Shown: positions 61,401-64,000 of the stretch, one piece after another
Position numbering within the stretch: position 1 is the first letter of the stretch
How the letters are laid out: every line of letters starts with the position of its first letter
Source: Amblyornis subalaris
Taxonomy: Eukaryota > Chordata > Aves > Passeriformes > Ptilonorhynchidae
Assembly (NCBI GenBank): GCA_018881555.1
Contig: JACAXG010000050.1
Span: 3,782,001-3,846,000 of the forward strand
Direction: 5' to 3'
Length of the DNA: 64,000 nt
Notes under the pieces: model-generated
The model's database searches: none
What the model was told of the DNA's origin: nothing
Seen by the model: only the letters and a program-made list of their open reading frames with translations
Position numbers and translations under genes: made by a program

Positions 61401-64000
61401 TCTTTTGTTAGTATGGCATCATAACTAACTTTGCTGATGCTTCAAAATGAGTTGAGAATCCCATTAATCTGCTGTATTTTCATGCTCAAAGACTGGCTTT
61501 GCTTAAAATGCAGCTGTGCACATNAGTGATTTGCTTAAACTGTGTGGTTTTGGTATTAAGATCAGAGTGCCTCAGAGTTCTGTGTGTGGCTCAGTAATCA
61601 CAGAGGTCATGAATCACTAATAATCTCTTTTTCCTCAAGCATTATGCTTAAGCATTTAATTTATGCAAACACCATTGCATATTAGTTTTTTATATCTGAA
61701 AGGCTCTGGGAGTTTAAAAATTCCGATAGCATTTTCATTAATTAGTACCTGTAGATCTGTGCTACGCTGAAATGCCTTTGTCTTTTGCTTGCTGCTCTCT
61801 GTGAGGGGGGCTGTAAGTTTCAAAACACAGATTACCTTTTTTTTTAAATGTTGAGATTCATTTCCTTGCCTCTTAATGGAAAAATGAAATCTTCGTGTTC
61901 ATATACGAGAAAGTGAAAGGTATACCTGAAAATCCCTTTAGAACATATCTTACTCTCAGAAACAAGTAAGCCACACTGTTTGACACTAACATCACTAAAT
62001 TAGTAGTCACAGATAATAGCAGCAATAGTGCTATTCTTCCACTGCGTATTTCTAGAATCCTTTTCTGTTTCCTGAAATGAGATGAAGAATGATTTTCTCA
62101 TCCACTTCTCTTTGACTGTATTTTTCCATGACATTGGAAAATATTATGTTTAATACATCTGTAATATTCTTCATTTGTAGGCATGTAATAGCCATATCTC
62201 TTCAGTACTTTTGTTTACACTGTTTGGGCTTTGCCCTGTTTCATAGGATGACAAGTAGTCTTGGAGGTTTGTTGCTCTAGACAGGAAGCTTTATTTACAT
62301 GTGCTTATCTGGTTATATTCATTACTTCATTATATTCATTTACTTCTACTACTTTCATTGTGTTCATTAACTATTATTCCTATTATATACATATTCCAGA
62401 AGTTCATTAACTTAGAAAATAGTATTGAAGGCAGATGATGTTCCGGGTCAGTCAGTTTATTCAATTTGAGATACAGTATATCTGGGAATTGAGTCCTTCA
62501 AAAACATCTTGACAAATTTTAGCTATTTTGCTGCAACTATGTCAGGCTGTATTGTACTCCTGGATAATTTTTTGGTTTGTTTGCATATCTATTATGGTAA
62601 TCATTTCTCTCAGATTTGATCTTAGATTTTTACATTTCTTTTCTCTTTCATCTGGAAACAGTGACTATTGTAGTTTGTGAACAGTTTCCACATTTTTCAT
62701 ACTTGTGATTAGTGTTGCTCCTATGGTCGTCTTAAAGTTGATTTGCCATTACTGTACATAGATACATCATCATGTTAGAATGTCCTCTTTTGAGGAGATT
62801 TCTGCCACAATATTATAACTGGAATACAGTTTATATGAGATCCTGGTATGGCTTCAGGAAATCAAAGGGAAGTTGCTTTTTAGAACTTTACCCAGGTTGA
62901 TTTTGAGCCATGTTTGTGTTTAAATATTGTCCATGAAACTAGCATAAATAGATACATATTTAAGTACCAAATGGTTAATATAAAATTCATCATCTGCATT
63001 TCTATGTCNTGTCCCAATGCAGCAATTCAAAAACATTACTGCTTTTCAGTCTTTACGTCTAATTGATAGAGGTAATTGTTATTTGCTACCAAAATATAGA
63101 TAAGTGCTACCAGAGTATTCTAGTCATGTAGCTCCTCGGTTACCAGAAAATTACTGCAGCTTCTGACTCTAACTAGCCTTTTAGTTGATAGTTTAAACTA
63201 GAACTTTTGGAGTATATACTGGTACATCATGAATTAAGCATGTTTCAAGTGGTTGAAATAGAATTACTAAGGGACAAAGTTCAGAAATATTTTGGTATCT
63301 AAAATAACAAAATACCTATTCAGTAGTAATTTTGGTATTTCGTTATTGGCCATAGGGTATTGCAAGAGAAAAAAATGCTACCATGAATATACAAACACTC
63401 CTCTGGGTGCTGGCAATTTCTATATACCAGCATTTAATGCCAGTTATAAGGATTTTACCTGTTTGGAATGTCAGTGGAGTTCATATACATATATAGACTT
63501 TCAATAGGAACCAATGATACTTATTTAGGGCCTGAGTTTAGTCAACCTCACTCTGGATAACAAAGAAGAGGAAAATGTTTTANCATGTGTTTTAGTGGTT
63601 TATTTAGTTAAGAATAGTTTTGGGGAGAATCAGTCTTCAAAAGACTTGCATGTTCTCACAGACAAGAAATGGTTAGACTGGTTATAGAAAACGAAAAAAA
63701 AAGAACTGCGAAATTCCTCCCCAGCCTCAAAAGCTTTCTAACTTTTGCAAAGACAGCAAAGAGAGTATTTTTACCTGTTTCCAATGCAAGAATGAAGGGG
63801 TTTACATCTATGTGGCTTGGCAGATCTGTCAACAGCATTACTATGAAAAAGGTGTTTGTTTACTTTGCTGATGTTGAGCTCCACTCTTTAGTATTTGTTT
63901 TCTTTTTCTTTCCTAGGCTGATAGGATTGAAGCAACAGGATGAGAGAACTCAAGCATGTTGCTAAATATTGTAATCTGACAAAACTATATGGCTTCCTTT
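58471..64000. other. AT-rich intergenic sequence, no gene seen
   Basis: No recognisable coding exon or named repeat was found to the right edge. The longest frame (130 codons, minus, 59751-60143) is anonymous. The 98-codon frame at 63669-63965 (+) runs close to the window end and has no known domain. If conserved synteny applies, the neighbouring gene lies beyond 64 kb. Confidence 0.45.

Noticed and set aside
1..64000. Coding exons of the expected syntenic neighbours PLAGL1 and STX11
   Set aside because: No C2H2 zinc-finger signature and no ~290-codon single-exon syntaxin frame appear on either strand.
1..64000. tRNA, rRNA, CRISPR arrays or bacterial-type operons
   Set aside because: No cloverleaf with A/B boxes, no rRNA-like sequence, and the short tandem arrays lack CRISPR-style unique spacers; the sequence is vertebrate.

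Overview
The window looks like autosomal DNA from a bird, most likely a draft assembly. The evidence is the dominance of CR1 (chicken repeat 1) LINE fragments with the avian tail repeat (ATTCTATG-type units), an avian-looking LTR, no SINE swarm, and one intronless vertebrate housekeeping gene with a CpG-island promoter. Isolated single n characters, roughly one per several hundred bases, look like masked heterozygous or ambiguous consensus calls rather than gaps.

The only gene I can support is SF3B5, the 86-residue subunit of the SF3b part of the U2 snRNP. Its single-exon CDS is at 1849-2109 (+). A TATA-less CpG-island promoter with GC boxes and a perfect ACTAYRNNNCCCR (ZNF143-type) motif lies upstream, and an AATAAA signal with a GT-rich stretch follows. 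Upstream (about 640-1260) is a probable endogenous retroviral LTR with its own TATA box and AATAAA.

The remaining ~61.7 kb (2.3-64 kb) is AT-rich and shows no recognisable protein-coding exon. In mammals SF3B5 lies between PLAGL1 and STX11/UTRN; if synteny holds, the rightward desert would lead toward PLAGL1, but none of its zinc-finger exons is visible here. The desert holds scattered CR1 remains: 3' tails at 6.66-7.03, 10.6, 12.3, 13.6-13.8, 23.6, 31.5-31.7 and 58.4 kb; a nested pair at 21.4-22.9 kb (an old copy split by a younger one); an ORF1 relic joined to a 3' end without ORF2 at 32.5-34.1 kb; and an old 1.2-kb ORF2/3' copy at 44.8-46.0 kb. Simple repeats include a TTCC tract plus a 9-bp minisatellite (29.53-29.72 kb), an ATGAG array (49.77-49.83 kb) and a CATGG array (12.88-12.91 kb).

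I found no convincing new multi-gene system. The most useful leads are the LTR beside the SF3B5 promoter, the nested CR1 pair as an age marker, the CR1 copy lacking ORF2, a speculative orphan exon near 12.7 kb and a GC-rich block with clustered ambiguous bases at 12.0-12.3 kb. Repeat family names rest on recognition of remembered family features, not on a database search.
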